Positions 1 to 8,509 of a stretch of DNA of 64,000 bases are shown here, piece after piece. The notes beneath the pieces were generated by a model. The model did not search any database. It saw only the letters and a program-made list of their open reading frames with translations, and was not told the origin of the DNA. A program made the translations under genes and the position numbers. Each line of letters starts with the position of its first letter. Within the stretch, counting starts at the first letter, position 1. This DNA is from an uncultured Collinsella sp. (GTDB taxonomy: Bacteria > Actinomycetota > Coriobacteriia > Coriobacteriales > Coriobacteriaceae). Where the stretch lies: the NCBI GenBank assembly GCA_934654835.1, contig CAKUGY010000004.1, forward strand, positions 62,001 to 126,000, written 5' to 3'.

Positions 1-1302
1 CGCCTTGTTCACGATGCTCTTCTTGTGACTAAACGTATCGAAGCTCTCGCGGCCATGGTACTGCCCCATGCCGCTCGCGCCCATGCCGCCAAAGCCCATA
101 TGACTCGTGGCCAAGTGCATAATCGTGTCATTAACGCAGCCACCACCAAAGGGCACATAACGGACAAAGCGCTGCTGAACCGCACGATCCTGGCTAAAGA
201 TATACAGGGCGAGCGGCGTCGGACGATCCGTAATAAACGCCTCTGCCTCGTCCAGGCTCTCAAACGTCAGCACCGGCAAGATGGGCCCGAAAATCTCCTC
301 CTGCATCACGGCGTCATCGGGCGTCACGCCGTCCAGGATCGTCGGCTCAATCTTGAGCGAGGCCTCGCGCGCAGCACCTCCCAGCACAACCTTGTCGGGG
401 TCGATCAGCCCACGCACGCGCGCGAAATGCTTGGCGTTGACGATATGGCCGTAGTCCTCGTTGTCGAGCGGGTGCTCGCCAAACATGCGGCGGACCTCTT
501 CCTTGATGAGGCCCAACAGCTCATCGTGCACGCGCGCATCGACCAGCAGATAGTCGGGCGCTACACAGGTCTGGCCCACGTTGAGCCACTTACCAAAGGC
601 GATACGCCGTGCCGCCACCTTCAAGTTTGCGGAGGCATCCACGATGCAGGGGCTCTTGCCGCCCAGCTCAAGTGTCACGGGCGTGAGGTTTTTGCTCGCG
701 CGCTCCATGACGAGCTTGCCGACCGGAACGCTGCCGGTAAAGAAAATCTTATCCCAGCACTCATCGAGCAGTGCCTCGTTCTCGGCACGGCCGCCCTCGA
801 CGACCGTCACCAAGCGCGGGTCAAACGCCTCCTCGCAAATCTGCCTGAGCACCGCGCTCGAGGCCGGCGCATAGGCGCTCGGCTTGATGACCACCGTGTT
901 GCCCGCAGCGAGCGCACCGGCAAGCGGCTCGAGCGTCAGCAAAAACGGGTAGTTCCAAGGCGCCATGATCAGCGTCACGCCATAGGGAACCGGCTGCGTC
1001 TTGCACACGCTAATAGCATTGGCGAGGTCGCACGGACGCAGGCGTGGGCGACTCCATCGGGCCACATGCGCAATCTGATGGCGAATCTCGGAAAGCGATG
1101 TGCCGATCTCGCACATATACGCCTCGTCGTGCGACTTGCCCAAATCGGTCTTGAGCGCATGGGCGATATCGTCCTCGTGCGCCCGAACCGCATCGCGCAG
1201 GTGCATGAGCGCGCAGCGGCGAGCATCGACATCAAACGTGGCGTGCGTCTTAAAATAGGCGCGCTGGCCGCTAACGATGCGCGCGATTTCCTCGGTGTTC
1301 AT
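1..1302 (-). CDS. Aldehyde dehydrogenase, class 3 type (3' end beyond window)
   Basis: NAD(P)-dependent oxidation of aldehydes to acids. The frame opens with MNTEEIARIVSGQRAYFK and stays open to the window edge, giving 434 codons; class-3 enzymes run about 455-460, so only some 20-30 C-terminal residues are missing. The catalytic cysteine is about residue 246 in GQTCVAPDYLLVD, and the C-terminal class-3 signature YHGRESFDTFSHKKS begins near residue 415. The start is fixed by GGAGGG just upstream, overlapping the stop of the alcohol dehydrogenase gene 8 bp away. The pair forms an alcohol-aldehyde-acid operon. The physiological substrate cannot be told from sequence. Confidence 0.93.
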   Translation of the reverse strand, partial: MNTEEIARIVSGQRAYFKTHATFDVDARRCALMHLRDAVRAHEDDIAHALKTDLGKSHDEAYMCEIGTSLSEIRHQIAHVARWSRPRLRPCDLANAISVCKTQPVPYGVTLIMAPWNYPFLLTLEPLAGALAAGNTVVIKPSAYAPASSAVLRQICEEAFDPRLVTVVEGGRAENEALLDECWDKIFFTGSVPVGKLVMERASKNLTPVTLELGGKSPCIVDASANLKVAARRIAFGKWLNVGQTCVAPDYLLVDARVHDELLGLIKEEVRRMFGEHPLDNEDYGHIVNAKHFARVRGLIDPDKVVLGGAAREASLKIEPTILDGVTPDDAVMQEEIFGPILPVLTFESLDEAEAFITDRPTPLALYIFSQDRAVQQRFVRYVPFGGGCVNDTIMHLATSHMGFGGMGASGMGQYHGRESFDTFSHKKSIVNKA

Positions 1303-1310
1303 GGACCCTC

Positions 1311-2531
1311 CTAGTTCTCGTCCTCAAACATACCACCCGCGACGACCTCGTACATATGCTCGAGCTCCACACGGTCCATCAAAAGCGGGACGGGATACAG
1401 CGGATTGGCCTCGGCATCGGCATGGGCGGCCATTTGCGGAATATCGGAGCGGCGAATACCCGAGATATATTTGGGGATCCCCAAGGCCTCGTTCATGCGA
1501 TCGACCCAATCGATAAAAGCCTCAGCAGCCAAGCCGTCCTGCGCGTTAGCCGGCGCGATGCCCGCCATGCGAGCGAGGTCGGCGAGCTTGGGAACTGCAG
1601 TTTCGCCATAAGCGCGAAGCATGTGCGGCAGGATGATGGCGTTAGCCAAACCGTGCGGAATGCCGTATCGGCCGCCCAGACTGTGCGCGATGGCATGAAC
1701 GTATCCGACATAGGAGCGCGTAAATGCGACGCCCGCCTTATACGCCGCCGAAAGCATATTGCGGCGCGCACGCATGTTGTCGCCATGCTCATAGGCCTCG
1801 AGCAAATTGTCGTGGATGAGCTGAACCGCTTGGCGCGCCATCTTGCGCGTGTAGGGCGTGGTGCTGCGACCGATAAACGCCTCGACGGCATGCGTCAGAG
1901 CATCCATACCCGTCTGCCCCGTAATGGACGCCGGCAGCCCACGCGTAAACTCGGGGTCGTGCACCGCAAAGCGCGGGATGAGCACAAAGTCATTGATGGG
2001 GTACTTATAGTGCGTCTCGTCATCGGTAATCACCGCCGCGAGCGTGACTTCGCTTCCCGTACCGGCGGTAGTGGGAACCGCAATAAGCAGCGGCAGGAGA
2101 CGGTGGACCCGCAACAGGCCGCGCATCTTGTTGATGGGCTTGTTTGGCTGCGCAATGCGCGCGCCCACGCCCTTGGCGCAGTCCATGGCCGAGCCTCCAC
2201 CAAAGCCGATAATGGCCTGGCAGTCGTTTTCGCGATACAGCGCCGCCGCCTCCTCGACATTCGAGACCGTGGGGTTCGCACGCGTTTCGGCATAGACCGT
2301 AACGCCAATCCCCTTGGACTCGAGCGCGCGCTCGAGCGGCGTCGTAAGCCCCAAACGGGCAATGCCAGGATCCGTCACGATAAGGACCTGCTGTATCGAG
2401 CGCTTTTGGAACACCGCGGGCACATCCTCGGCATGCTCCAAAATGCGTGGCTCGGTATAGGGCAGGATCGGCAATGCGATACGAAAAACCGTCTGATATG
2501 TTCGGCACCAGGCACGACGGGCTAGATGCAT
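1311..2531 (-). CDS. Iron-containing (group III) alcohol dehydrogenase
   Basis: 406 aa, the usual size for this NAD(P)-dependent family that interconverts alcohols and aldehydes. The nucleotide-binding motif GFGGGSAMDCAKG lies at about residues 109-121. The metal-ligand region shows DALTHAVEAF, HAIAHSLGG and GIPHGLANAIILPH, so the Asp and His ligands are present. The ATG at 2531 is preferred over one 27 codons upstream because AAGGAG sits 8 nt before it and family similarity begins shortly after. It is first in an operon with the aldehyde dehydrogenase, so the two probably process the same aldehyde. Substrate unknown. Confidence 0.93.
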   Translation of the reverse strand: MHLARRAWCRTYQTVFRIALPILPYTEPRILEHAEDVPAVFQKRSIQQVLIVTDPGIARLGLTTPLERALESKGIGVTVYAETRANPTVSNVEEAAALYRENDCQAIIGFGGGSAMDCAKGVGARIAQPNKPINKMRGLLRVHRLLPLLIAVPTTAGTGSEVTLAAVITDDETHYKYPINDFVLIPRFAVHDPEFTRGLPASITGQTGMDALTHAVEAFIGRSTTPYTRKMARQAVQLIHDNLLEAYEHGDNMRARRNMLSAAYKAGVAFTRSYVGYVHAIAHSLGGRYGIPHGLANAIILPHMLRAYGETAVPKLADLARMAGIAPANAQDGLAAEAFIDWVDRMNEALGIPKYISGIRRSDIPQMAAHADAEANPLYPVPLLMDRVELEHMYEVVAGGMFEDEN

Positions 2532-2550
2532 AAAGGAAACTCCTTCATTT

Positions 2551-2609
2551 GTTGATGGGTCAACATTTGCTCGACCGATTGTACTCATCGATAGTCGCAG
2601 GTGACCTGC
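2551..2609. promoter_or_regulatory. Two short palindromes upstream of the alcohol dehydrogenase gene
   Basis: GTTGA-TGGG-TCAAC (2551-2564) and GCAGGT-G-ACCTGC (2597-2609) are exact inverted repeats between the divergent adh gene and the DUF5131 gene. They are plausible operators, but the regulator is not identifiable and no convincing -35/-10 pair was assigned. Confidence 0.4.
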
Positions 2610-2721
2610 CAATCGTTAATCAATCAACATCTTCATATTATTCAGAGCCACCGCGTTTATCTGCCGGTGTTAATCTTTCAGAGTCCATCAGGCTCGCATC
2701 TAACGCAAGGGAGGTACAAAG

Positions 2722-3634
2722 ATGCATGACATCTGGAACCCCTGGCATGGCTGCACACGCGTAAGCGAAGGATGCGACAACTGCTACATGTATTACATGG
2801 ACGGCCAGCGCGGCATCGATCCCTCCGTGATTAGCAAGAATAAGTCGGGCTTTACCTATCCCCTTCAGCGCCGTCGAGACGGTAGCTACAGAGTTCGCGC
2901 CGGCGAGCTTATCCGCATCTGTATGACGAGCGACTTCTTAGTGCCCGAGGCAGATGCCTGGCCCCGAGGCAGATGCCTGGCGGCCAGAAGTGTGGAATAT
3001 CATCCGCCAACGACCCGACGTTAAGTTTTTCATTCTGACCAAGCGTCCCGAGCGCTTTAATGACTGTCTGCCCAGCGACTGGGGCGACGGCTGGCCTAAC
3101 GTCATGCTCAACGTAACCTGCGAAAATCAGCGCAGGGCCAATGAGCGGATTCCCCTACTGCTCGCTACGCCGGCAGCGCACCGCGGCATCATGTGCGCGC
3201 CGTTTATCGGAAGTGTGTCCGTCGAGAAGGCCGCCCCCGATAGCCTAGGAAGGCCCGATGGCATCGAGCAGGTCATCGTAGGCGGAGAAAACTACGCGGG
3301 AGCACGTCCCTGTCATTACGAATGGGTGCGCGATTTGTACGCTGAATGCGTGGCGGCGGATACGACATTTGCCTTCATCGAAACCGGAAGCACTTTTATT
3401 AAGGATGGGCGGACATATCACCTTCGTGGCAAAAATCTACAGAGCGAGCAGGCGTGGAAATCTGGCCTCCAGCACCGCGGTCGCCAAATCGAATGGGACC
3501 TAAGAGACCCGCTCGGTTTAGAAATCCCCAGCTCGGAGCTTTGGGATCCACCGTATTACGAGTGGTGCGAAACCTGCGGAAGCAAGTTCATCTGCAACGG
3601 CTGCGTGCGCTGCGGACTATGTGGGCGCTGTTAG
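2722..3634 (+). pseudogene. DUF5131 / Gp37-Gp68 family protein, frameshifted by a 19-bp tandem duplication
   Basis: The first frame reads MHDIWNPWHGCTRVSEGCDN and contains the three-cysteine motif GCTRVSEGCDNCY. This family is thought to be radical-SAM-like; that is inferred from the cysteine spacing. The frame is lost after CMTSDFLVPEADAW and continues in another frame as WRPEVWNIIRQRPDVKFFIL to a C-terminal cysteine cluster (CETCGSKFICNGCVRCGLCG). An exact 19-bp duplication (2944-2962 and 2963-2981) causes the shift; removing one copy restores a single ORF of about 297 codons. A strong AAGGGAGGT ribosome site remains. Its function is unknown. It may be a recent pseudogene, a slippage-reversible gene or an assembly error. 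Confidence 0.85.
2944..2981 (+). repeat. Exact 19-bp tandem duplication causing a frameshift
   Basis: Two head-to-tail copies of a unit beginning CCCGAGGCAGATG interrupt the DUF5131 gene. Since 19 is not a multiple of 3, the reading frame is broken, and contraction by one unit would repair it exactly. Confidence 0.95.
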
Positions 3635-3791
3635 ATGACAGTGGTTAAATTATTTTATTAAAAATCATTCCTAATAGGCTTCACATTCGGTCTCATTTAT
3701 GGATAATAGAACTCGTCAAGACGCGCGTCCGGAGAGGGCCCTTACGGGACCGGACAAGCGCCCCATCGCCATCGATCGAAAGGATCGAATC

Positions 3792-4352
3792 ATGAAGTTT
3801 GTTTGCCCCGTTTGCGGTTATGTGGAAGAGTTCGACGGCGACCAGCTGCCCGAGGACTTCAAGTGCCCCCAGTGCGGCGTTCCCGGTTCTCGTTTCCTGA
3901 AGCAGGAGGAGGGCCAGCTCGAGTGGGCCGCCGAGCACGTCGTGGGCGTCGCGAAGATGGAGGGCGTCTCCGAGGATATCGTTGCCGACCTGCGCGCCAA
4001 CTTTGAGGGCGAGTGCTCCGAGGTCGGTATGTACCTGGCCATGGCTCGCGTCGCTCATCGCGAGGGCTATCCCGAGATCGGCCTGTACTGGGAGAAGGCT
4101 GCCTACGAGGAGGCCGAGCATGCCGCCAAGTTCGCTGAGCTGCTGGGCGAGGTCGTGGCCGACTCCACCAAGAAGAACCTCGAGATGCGCGTTGAGGCCG
4201 AGAACGGCGCTACCGCCGGCAAGACCGACCTCGCTAAGCGCGCCAAGGCCGCTGGCCTCGATGCCATCCACGACACCGTGCACGAGATGGCTCGCGACGA
4301 GGCTCGCCACGGCAAGGCTTTCGCCGGCCTGCTCAAGCGCTACTTTGGCTAA
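3792..4352 (+). CDS. Reverse rubrerythrin (rubredoxin domain first)
   Basis: 186 aa. Residues 1-35 are a rubredoxin-like iron site with Cys5, Cys8, Cys25 and Cys28. The rest is a ferritin-like diiron four-helix domain with ExxH ligands in YEEAEHAAKF and DEARHGKAF. Reverse rubrerythrins reduce hydrogen peroxide in anaerobes using electrons delivered through the rubredoxin centre. The start is the ATG before KFVCPVCGY, preceded by GAAAGGAT; an upstream in-frame extension has no family similarity. It appears monocistronic, with an AT-rich upstream region and a strong terminator behind. Confidence 0.95.
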   Translation: MKFVCPVCGYVEEFDGDQLPEDFKCPQCGVPGSRFLKQEEGQLEWAAEHVVGVAKMEGVSEDIVADLRANFEGECSEVGMYLAMARVAHREGYPEIGLYWEKAAYEEAEHAAKFAELLGEVVADSTKKNLEMRVEAENGATAGKTDLAKRAKAAGLDAIHDTVHEMARDEARHGKAFAGLLKRYFG

Positions 4353-4378
4353 GCCAGCTGCCTGAGACATAATCTCTA

Positions 4379-4420
4379 ACACGAAAAGGCCCGGACCGCA
4401 TGGTTCGGGCCTTTTCGTGT
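4379..4420. terminator. Long hairpin terminator after rubrerythrin
   Basis: ACACGAAAAGGCCCG pairs with CGGGCCTTTTCGTGT around a short loop. Both arms carry A/T tracts, so it could act in either direction. Confidence 0.9.
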
Positions 4421-4481
4421 CTCGAGGACTCGTTAACGCCCTGAAATAGGACCGCCTTAGGCATTGGCATCTCGTCAAAAA

Positions 4482-4604
4482 CTAAGTGAGTAGACTTTTT
4501 GGAACTTGCCGAGCACACCATCCATATTGCTTTATAAAGCCGCGGGTAAATGACTTGTTGCAAAACGGCCTGGTCGTCAAAGTGCCAAAAGTCTACTCAC
4601 TTAG
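4482..4604. repeat. Repeat copy A (~123 bp, inverted ends) at the 3' end of the nuclease gene
   Basis: The ends are inverted repeats: CTAAGTGAGTAGACT on the left and AGTCTACTCACTTAG on the right, about 20 bp with one extra T. The interior aligns without gaps to copy B at 5905-6025 and is clearly related. The right end supplies the last codons and the TAG stop (4593-4595) of the minus-strand nuclease gene. It resembles a MITE or a repeat placed at gene ends. No transposase is nearby. Confidence 0.85.
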
Positions 4605-5720
4605 AACCGCAGCCGTCCACGATCGAGCTGTTTTGTGTCTAACGGGCATCTTTCCGTCAATTACTCCCAATTTTGTCCAGTCAACGAATAGTTCAGACCG
4701 AAGTAATGTCTCAGCCCTTTGCTCATCTGAGCTTTTATCACGATATTCAGCATCGAGCATCCTGCATACGGCCTTAACAATCGCGCGGAATCTACCCTCA
4801 TCGGATATCTGTCTGTGTGTCAGGAGAAGTACATCGTAGCCCATGGCCTGAAGGGCTGTCATGCGGTCAGCGTCACGCAAGCCATCCCCTGCGCGTCCGT
4901 GCGAGGCCTTCCCCTGACATTCAATGGCCACCTGTCGCCTGCCGTCCGGCGAAGAAAGAAGTAGGTCGATATATACACGGGACTTTCCCACAATCGCTCG
5001 AGCACTTGTGCTTAGCGTCACTTCGACATTGTGCTCTATGCAGCAGAACCCTTCGCCTCCCAGGGCTCGCGGCAGTCCAAGCAACAAATACGCCTCGACC
5101 TCAAAAGGCGACGCGGCACCCAATGGAACGAGTTGCGATACCGCCATAAATCTATTGCCGTAACGCATCCCGCAAACATCTGAACAAAAACGGTCAAGGT
5201 CTCCGCCCAAAACCAAAGCGTCTCGACGCCATAAATTTGAGGCGGTGCCGTCCTCGGACGGGCAGCGCACCCAACCGAACGTTGTCGAAATCGCGCCCGA
5301 ATCAATTGCGCGCGTAAGCTCCGCCTCAAGCGCCGCCGGCAGAGCGCACACCGCAAACAAGCCGCACATCTCCGCCAATACCAAAAGAAGCTGAAGATCC
5401 GTCAGATGCCGCAACATGATGAATGCCGTCAGTAGAGGAGACGTAATCAAAAATCCATGCTCCGTTTCCAGCACGGATTCCCTGGGGAGCTCACCGAGGA
5501 ACAGCCGCTGCCTAATGCTGGCAGGACAAGTCCGCTTGTTTCTCGTCCGAACCAATGTATACAACGGAAAGCCGAGCGCAACCGCAGCCGTCGGGTTACG
5601 GGCGAGATCATATCGCTGCCGGTCTTCTTCCGGCCGTGGAAGCGGCGGACACAAAGCGCGAACCTGAGGAGGCAAACGCCAGTACCTAAAAGCCGATATG
5701 TCACAAAGTAGATCCTTCAT
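4593..5720 (-). CDS. Predicted PD-(D/E)XK / DUF559-like nuclease-domain protein between two repeats
   Basis: 375 aa from ATG 5720; a GTG two codons earlier is possible, and neither has a clear ribosome site. The C-terminal third has a DUF559/Vsr-like layout: SPFEVEAYLLLGLP, then the candidate catalytic strand VYIDLLLSS, then VAIECQGKASH, then DADRMTALQAMGYDVLLL. The candidate metal ligands are the Asp of IDLLL and the Glu of IECQGK. The N-terminal part is not recognised but recalls AbiEi-like actinobacterial proteins that carry DUF559 domains. It ends in LSE plus a TAG supplied by repeat copy A. A role in defence or mobility is inferred from fold and context. Nuclease activity is untested. 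Confidence 0.7.
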   Translation of the reverse strand: MKDLLCDISAFRYWRLPPQVRALCPPLPRPEEDRQRYDLARNPTAAVALGFPLYTLVRTRNKRTCPASIRQRLFLGELPRESVLETEHGFLITSPLLTAFIMLRHLTDLQLLLVLAEMCGLFAVCALPAALEAELTRAIDSGAISTTFGWVRCPSEDGTASNLWRRDALVLGGDLDRFCSDVCGMRYGNRFMAVSQLVPLGAASPFEVEAYLLLGLPRALGGEGFCCIEHNVEVTLSTSARAIVGKSRVYIDLLLSSPDGRRQVAIECQGKASHGRAGDGLRDADRMTALQAMGYDVLLLTHRQISDEGRFRAIVKAVCRMLDAEYRDKSSDEQRAETLLRSELFVDWTKLGVIDGKMPVRHKTARSWTAAVLSE

Positions 5721-5904
5721 AAGCACAGGAAAACACGAATTTCAACCCAATCGGTCTCGCATTGGCGCGAACGCATCAAAAAATGGCGTCGAACGGACTG
5801 CTAAGTTTTCAACAACCCTCCCCAACTGACCAAAAGCTTGCCGAGAACTGGACGAAGCGCTGTTGAAAACCCCATTTATCTCTCATGCGGAAGCTATGCG
5901 CGGC

Positions 5905-6025
5905 AAGTGAGTAGACTATTTGGAACACCCCGAGCAGACCGGTCATTCTGCTTCTCAAAACCACAGGTAGATAGCTTGTTACAAAACTGCCTGGTCGCCA
6001 AAGTGCCACAAGTCTACTCACTTAG
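5905..6025. repeat. Repeat copy B (~121 bp, inverted ends) at the 3' end of pdxR
   Basis: The ends AAGTGAGTAGACT and AGTCTACTCACTTAG match copy A, and the interior is collinear with copy A. The right end encodes the final LSE and the TAG stop (6014-6016) of pdxR. Copies A and B bracket the nuclease gene in the same orientation. Confidence 0.85.
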
Positions 6026-7453
6026 GTTGCAGAGCGCCCCCGTTAGCTGCAATTCCAAGGTATTAAGCACTTTCGGGCTCAGATCGTCATGCTGGACAAG
6101 AATTTGAGTTGAGTTTTCAGGGACAGATGCGCCATCGGTGCACCAAAAACAGTCACTGATATCGATAAAAGGGATACTCGAGTGCATGAGGGCCCGTGCA
6201 AAAGAGCTTCCGCCCGCTTCGCACTCCGCAACCACGGTGCAGTAAAGGCCCGCGTCTGCATGCTCGATCGACACCTCCCCTGCCGGAAACGCCTTGCGCA
6301 CAATTGCCGCCAGGCCATCGCGCGCCTCACGAGCACGTACGCGTACGCGGTTCACGTGCCGCTCGTAATCGCCCGATTCGAGCAAGCGGGCCAACGCGAC
6401 TTGATCTACGGAGCTGACCGACGAGGCATAAAAACCCAGCTCACGCCTAAATCGTTCCATGAGCTCATCGGGCAGGACCATATACGCCAAACGCAGGGCC
6501 GACGACAGGCTCTTAGAAAAGGTATTGGTGTAGATGACCGATTGAGCGGCATCGATCGAAGCAAGCGCGGGAATCGGCTTGCCGGCCAGACGAAACTCGC
6601 AATCAAAGTCATCCTCAATGAGATATCGACCCGGCTGCTCGGCAGCCCAACTCAGGAGTGCATAGCGGCGCGCGATACTTGTCACCAGGCCGGTTGGATA
6701 TTGATGGGACGGCATTAGGTGAAGAACATCCGCCCCGGCATCGAGCAGCTCGCCCAAGTTAACGCCCTCACCATCCAGCGGAATATGCCGCACCTTGCAG
6801 CCCATGGCCTGATAGATGCGCGTCAGACGCAAGTAGCCCGGATCCTCAACGGCGTAAATCTTGTCCGTGCCAAGCAGCTGAGCCAGCATCGTGTCAAGCA
6901 GCTGAGCGCCCGCGCCGATAACGATGTTGTCGGGATTGACGTTCATGCCCCTCGTCCCGCGAAGATGATGCGCAATTGCGCACCGCAGCCGAGCGGTACC
7001 CTGTGCAGGTGCGGGAGAGAAGATTTCGCGCTCATCTTCGGACGTCAGCGTTGCCCGCAGAGCACTTTGCCAGAGGCGCGCGGCTTCCAAGGCAGATGGA
7101 GAAAGCAGAGCGAATTGCTCAGACTGTCCACCAGCATCATGTGTGTTAAGGCCCGCAGGAGCGGAATCTCGATCGGCATCCTCCGCAGCCGAAGCCAGAA
7201 CCGGGGCTTCGGGAAGCTCGCACGCATAGTAGCCACGGCGAGGCTTTGAGCAAATATAGCCCTCGGCAAGCAACTGACTATATGCATTCTCGATAGTAAT
7301 AACGCTAATTCCCAGATGACTGGCAAAGGCACGCTTGGAGGGCAGGTGCTCCCCCGCGGCAATGCGGCCGGCGACGATATCATCTCGAATTTGCTGGTAA
7401 ACATACTCATAGAGCGATGCTCCGCCACGTTGTTCCAAATTGTAGTCAAGCAT
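6014..7453 (-). CDS. pdxR: PdxR: MocR/GntR-type regulator of vitamin B6 synthesis
   Basis: 479 aa. The N-terminal GntR winged helix (LYEYVYQQIRDDIVAGRI, LPSKRAFASHLGIS, about residues 15-80) is joined to a fold-type I aminotransferase-like domain that binds PLP; the PLP-lysine region is TNTFSKSLSSALR. MocR regulators of this kind sense PLP and control pdxS/pdxT, and this gene is divergent from pdxST. The ATG at 7453 follows AGGTGG at good spacing; an upstream in-frame start at 7486 looks less likely. The last residues LSE and the stop lie within repeat copy B, so the native C terminus may have been altered by that repeat. Confidence 0.92.
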   Translation of the reverse strand: MLDYNLEQRGGASLYEYVYQQIRDDIVAGRIAAGEHLPSKRAFASHLGISVITIENAYSQLLAEGYICSKPRRGYYACELPEAPVLASAAEDADRDSAPAGLNTHDAGGQSEQFALLSPSALEAARLWQSALRATLTSEDEREIFSPAPAQGTARLRCAIAHHLRGTRGMNVNPDNIVIGAGAQLLDTMLAQLLGTDKIYAVEDPGYLRLTRIYQAMGCKVRHIPLDGEGVNLGELLDAGADVLHLMPSHQYPTGLVTSIARRYALLSWAAEQPGRYLIEDDFDCEFRLAGKPIPALASIDAAQSVIYTNTFSKSLSSALRLAYMVLPDELMERFRRELGFYASSVSSVDQVALARLLESGDYERHVNRVRVRAREARDGLAAIVRKAFPAGEVSIEHADAGLYCTVVAECEAGGSSFARALMHSSIPFIDISDCFWCTDGASVPENSTQILVQHDDLSPKVLNTLELQLTGALCNLSE

Positions 7454-7598
7454 GAGTTTGCCACCTGACCTTATCGTGTCATTCAATCTGGTATTAGTCT
7501 GACCTTGTTATTATCTCGAAAACTGAGTATTCCGCCATACCCAGCTCCCCTATAGGATGTTCCGTCAAGCAATGCACATGCCAACCAAGGGAGCAACC
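7454..7598. promoter_or_regulatory. Divergent pdxR-pdxS control region
   Basis: This 145-bp gap separates divergent pdxR and pdxS and must hold both promoters and, by analogy with other MocR systems, the PdxR sites. Imperfect direct repeats (GGTATTAG, TTGTTATTA) near 7490-7515 are candidates. The pdxS ribosome site CCAAGGGAG is at the right edge. Confidence 0.5.
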
Positions 7599-8489
7599 AT
7601 GGCAGAACAGACCAGCAAGGCCGATCGCGTCAAACTCAACCGCGAGCTCGCGCAGATGCTCAAGGGCGGCGTCATTATGGACGTCACCACGCCCGAGCAG
7701 GCACGCATCGCCGAGGAGGCGGGCGCCTGCGCCGTCATGGCACTCGAGCGCATTCCGGCAGACATCCGTGCCGCGGGCGGCGTGTCGCGCATGAGTGACC
7801 CCAAGATGATCAAGGGCATTCAGGAGGCCGTCTCCATCCCCGTTATGGCCAAATGCCGCATCGGCCACATCGTCGAGGCGCAGGTCCTGCAGGCCATCGA
7901 GATTGACTACATCGATGAGTCCGAGGTCCTCTCTCCCGCCGACGATGTCTACCACATCGACAAAACCCAGTTTGACGTCCCGTTTGTCTGCGGTGCCCGT
8001 GACCTGGGCGAGGCGCTGCGCCGCGTTGCCGAGGGCGCCACGATGATCCGCACAAAGGGCGAGCCGGGCACGGGCGACGTTGTCCAGGCCGTGCACCACA
8101 TGCGCAAGATCCAAAAGCAGATCCGCGACGTTGTTGCCCTGCGCGACGACGAGCTCTTTGAAGCAGCCAAGCAGCTGCAGGTTCCGGTCGAGCTAGTGCG
8201 CGAGGTCCACGCCACGGGCAAGCTCCCCGTCGTAAACTTTGCTGCTGGCGGCGTGGCAACCCCTGCCGACGCTGCGCTGATGATGCAGCTGGGTGCCGAG
8301 GGCGTCTTTGTGGGCTCGGGCATCTTCAAGAGCGGCGACCCCGCCAAGCGCGCCGCCGCCATCGTCAAGGCCGTCGCCAACTTCACCGATGCCAAGCTCA
8401 TCGCCGAGCTTTCGGAAGACCTGGGTGAGGCCATGGTCGGCATCAACGCCGACGAAATCGAGATCATCATGGAGGAGCGCGGGCGCTAG
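7599..8489 (+). CDS. pdxS: PdxS, PLP synthase subunit
   Basis: 296 aa, typical length. It makes pyridoxal 5'-phosphate from ribose 5-phosphate, glyceraldehyde 3-phosphate and ammonia in the DXP-independent pathway, as a TIM-barrel dodecamer fed by PdxT. Family landmarks are GGVIMDVTTPEQARIAEEAG, the catalytic-lysine segment VMAKCRIGH, the phosphate-binding VNFAAGGVATPADA and VFVGSGIFKS. The start is the ATG before AEQTSKAD, after AAGGGAG; an upstream in-frame start adds only non-family residues. It forms an operon with pdxT 20 bp downstream. Confidence 0.98.
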   Translation: MAEQTSKADRVKLNRELAQMLKGGVIMDVTTPEQARIAEEAGACAVMALERIPADIRAAGGVSRMSDPKMIKGIQEAVSIPVMAKCRIGHIVEAQVLQAIEIDYIDESEVLSPADDVYHIDKTQFDVPFVCGARDLGEALRRVAEGATMIRTKGEPGTGDVVQAVHHMRKIQKQIRDVVALRDDELFEAAKQLQVPVELVREVHATGKLPVVNFAAGGVATPADAALMMQLGAEGVFVGSGIFKSGDPAKRAAAIVKAVANFTDAKLIAELSEDLGEAMVGINADEIEIIMEERGR

Positions 8490-8509
8490 TCCGGCAGAAA
8501 GGATCGCAC

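Noticed and set aside
25..1314. Long plus-strand reading frame opposite the aldehyde dehydrogenase
   Set aside because: It overlaps a clear minus-strand aldehyde dehydrogenase over its full length, has no family similarity, and reflects GC-rich codon bias.
3640..3690. AT-rich stretch before rubrerythrin read as a PerR or Fur box
   Set aside because: The symmetry is too weak and it does not match either consensus.
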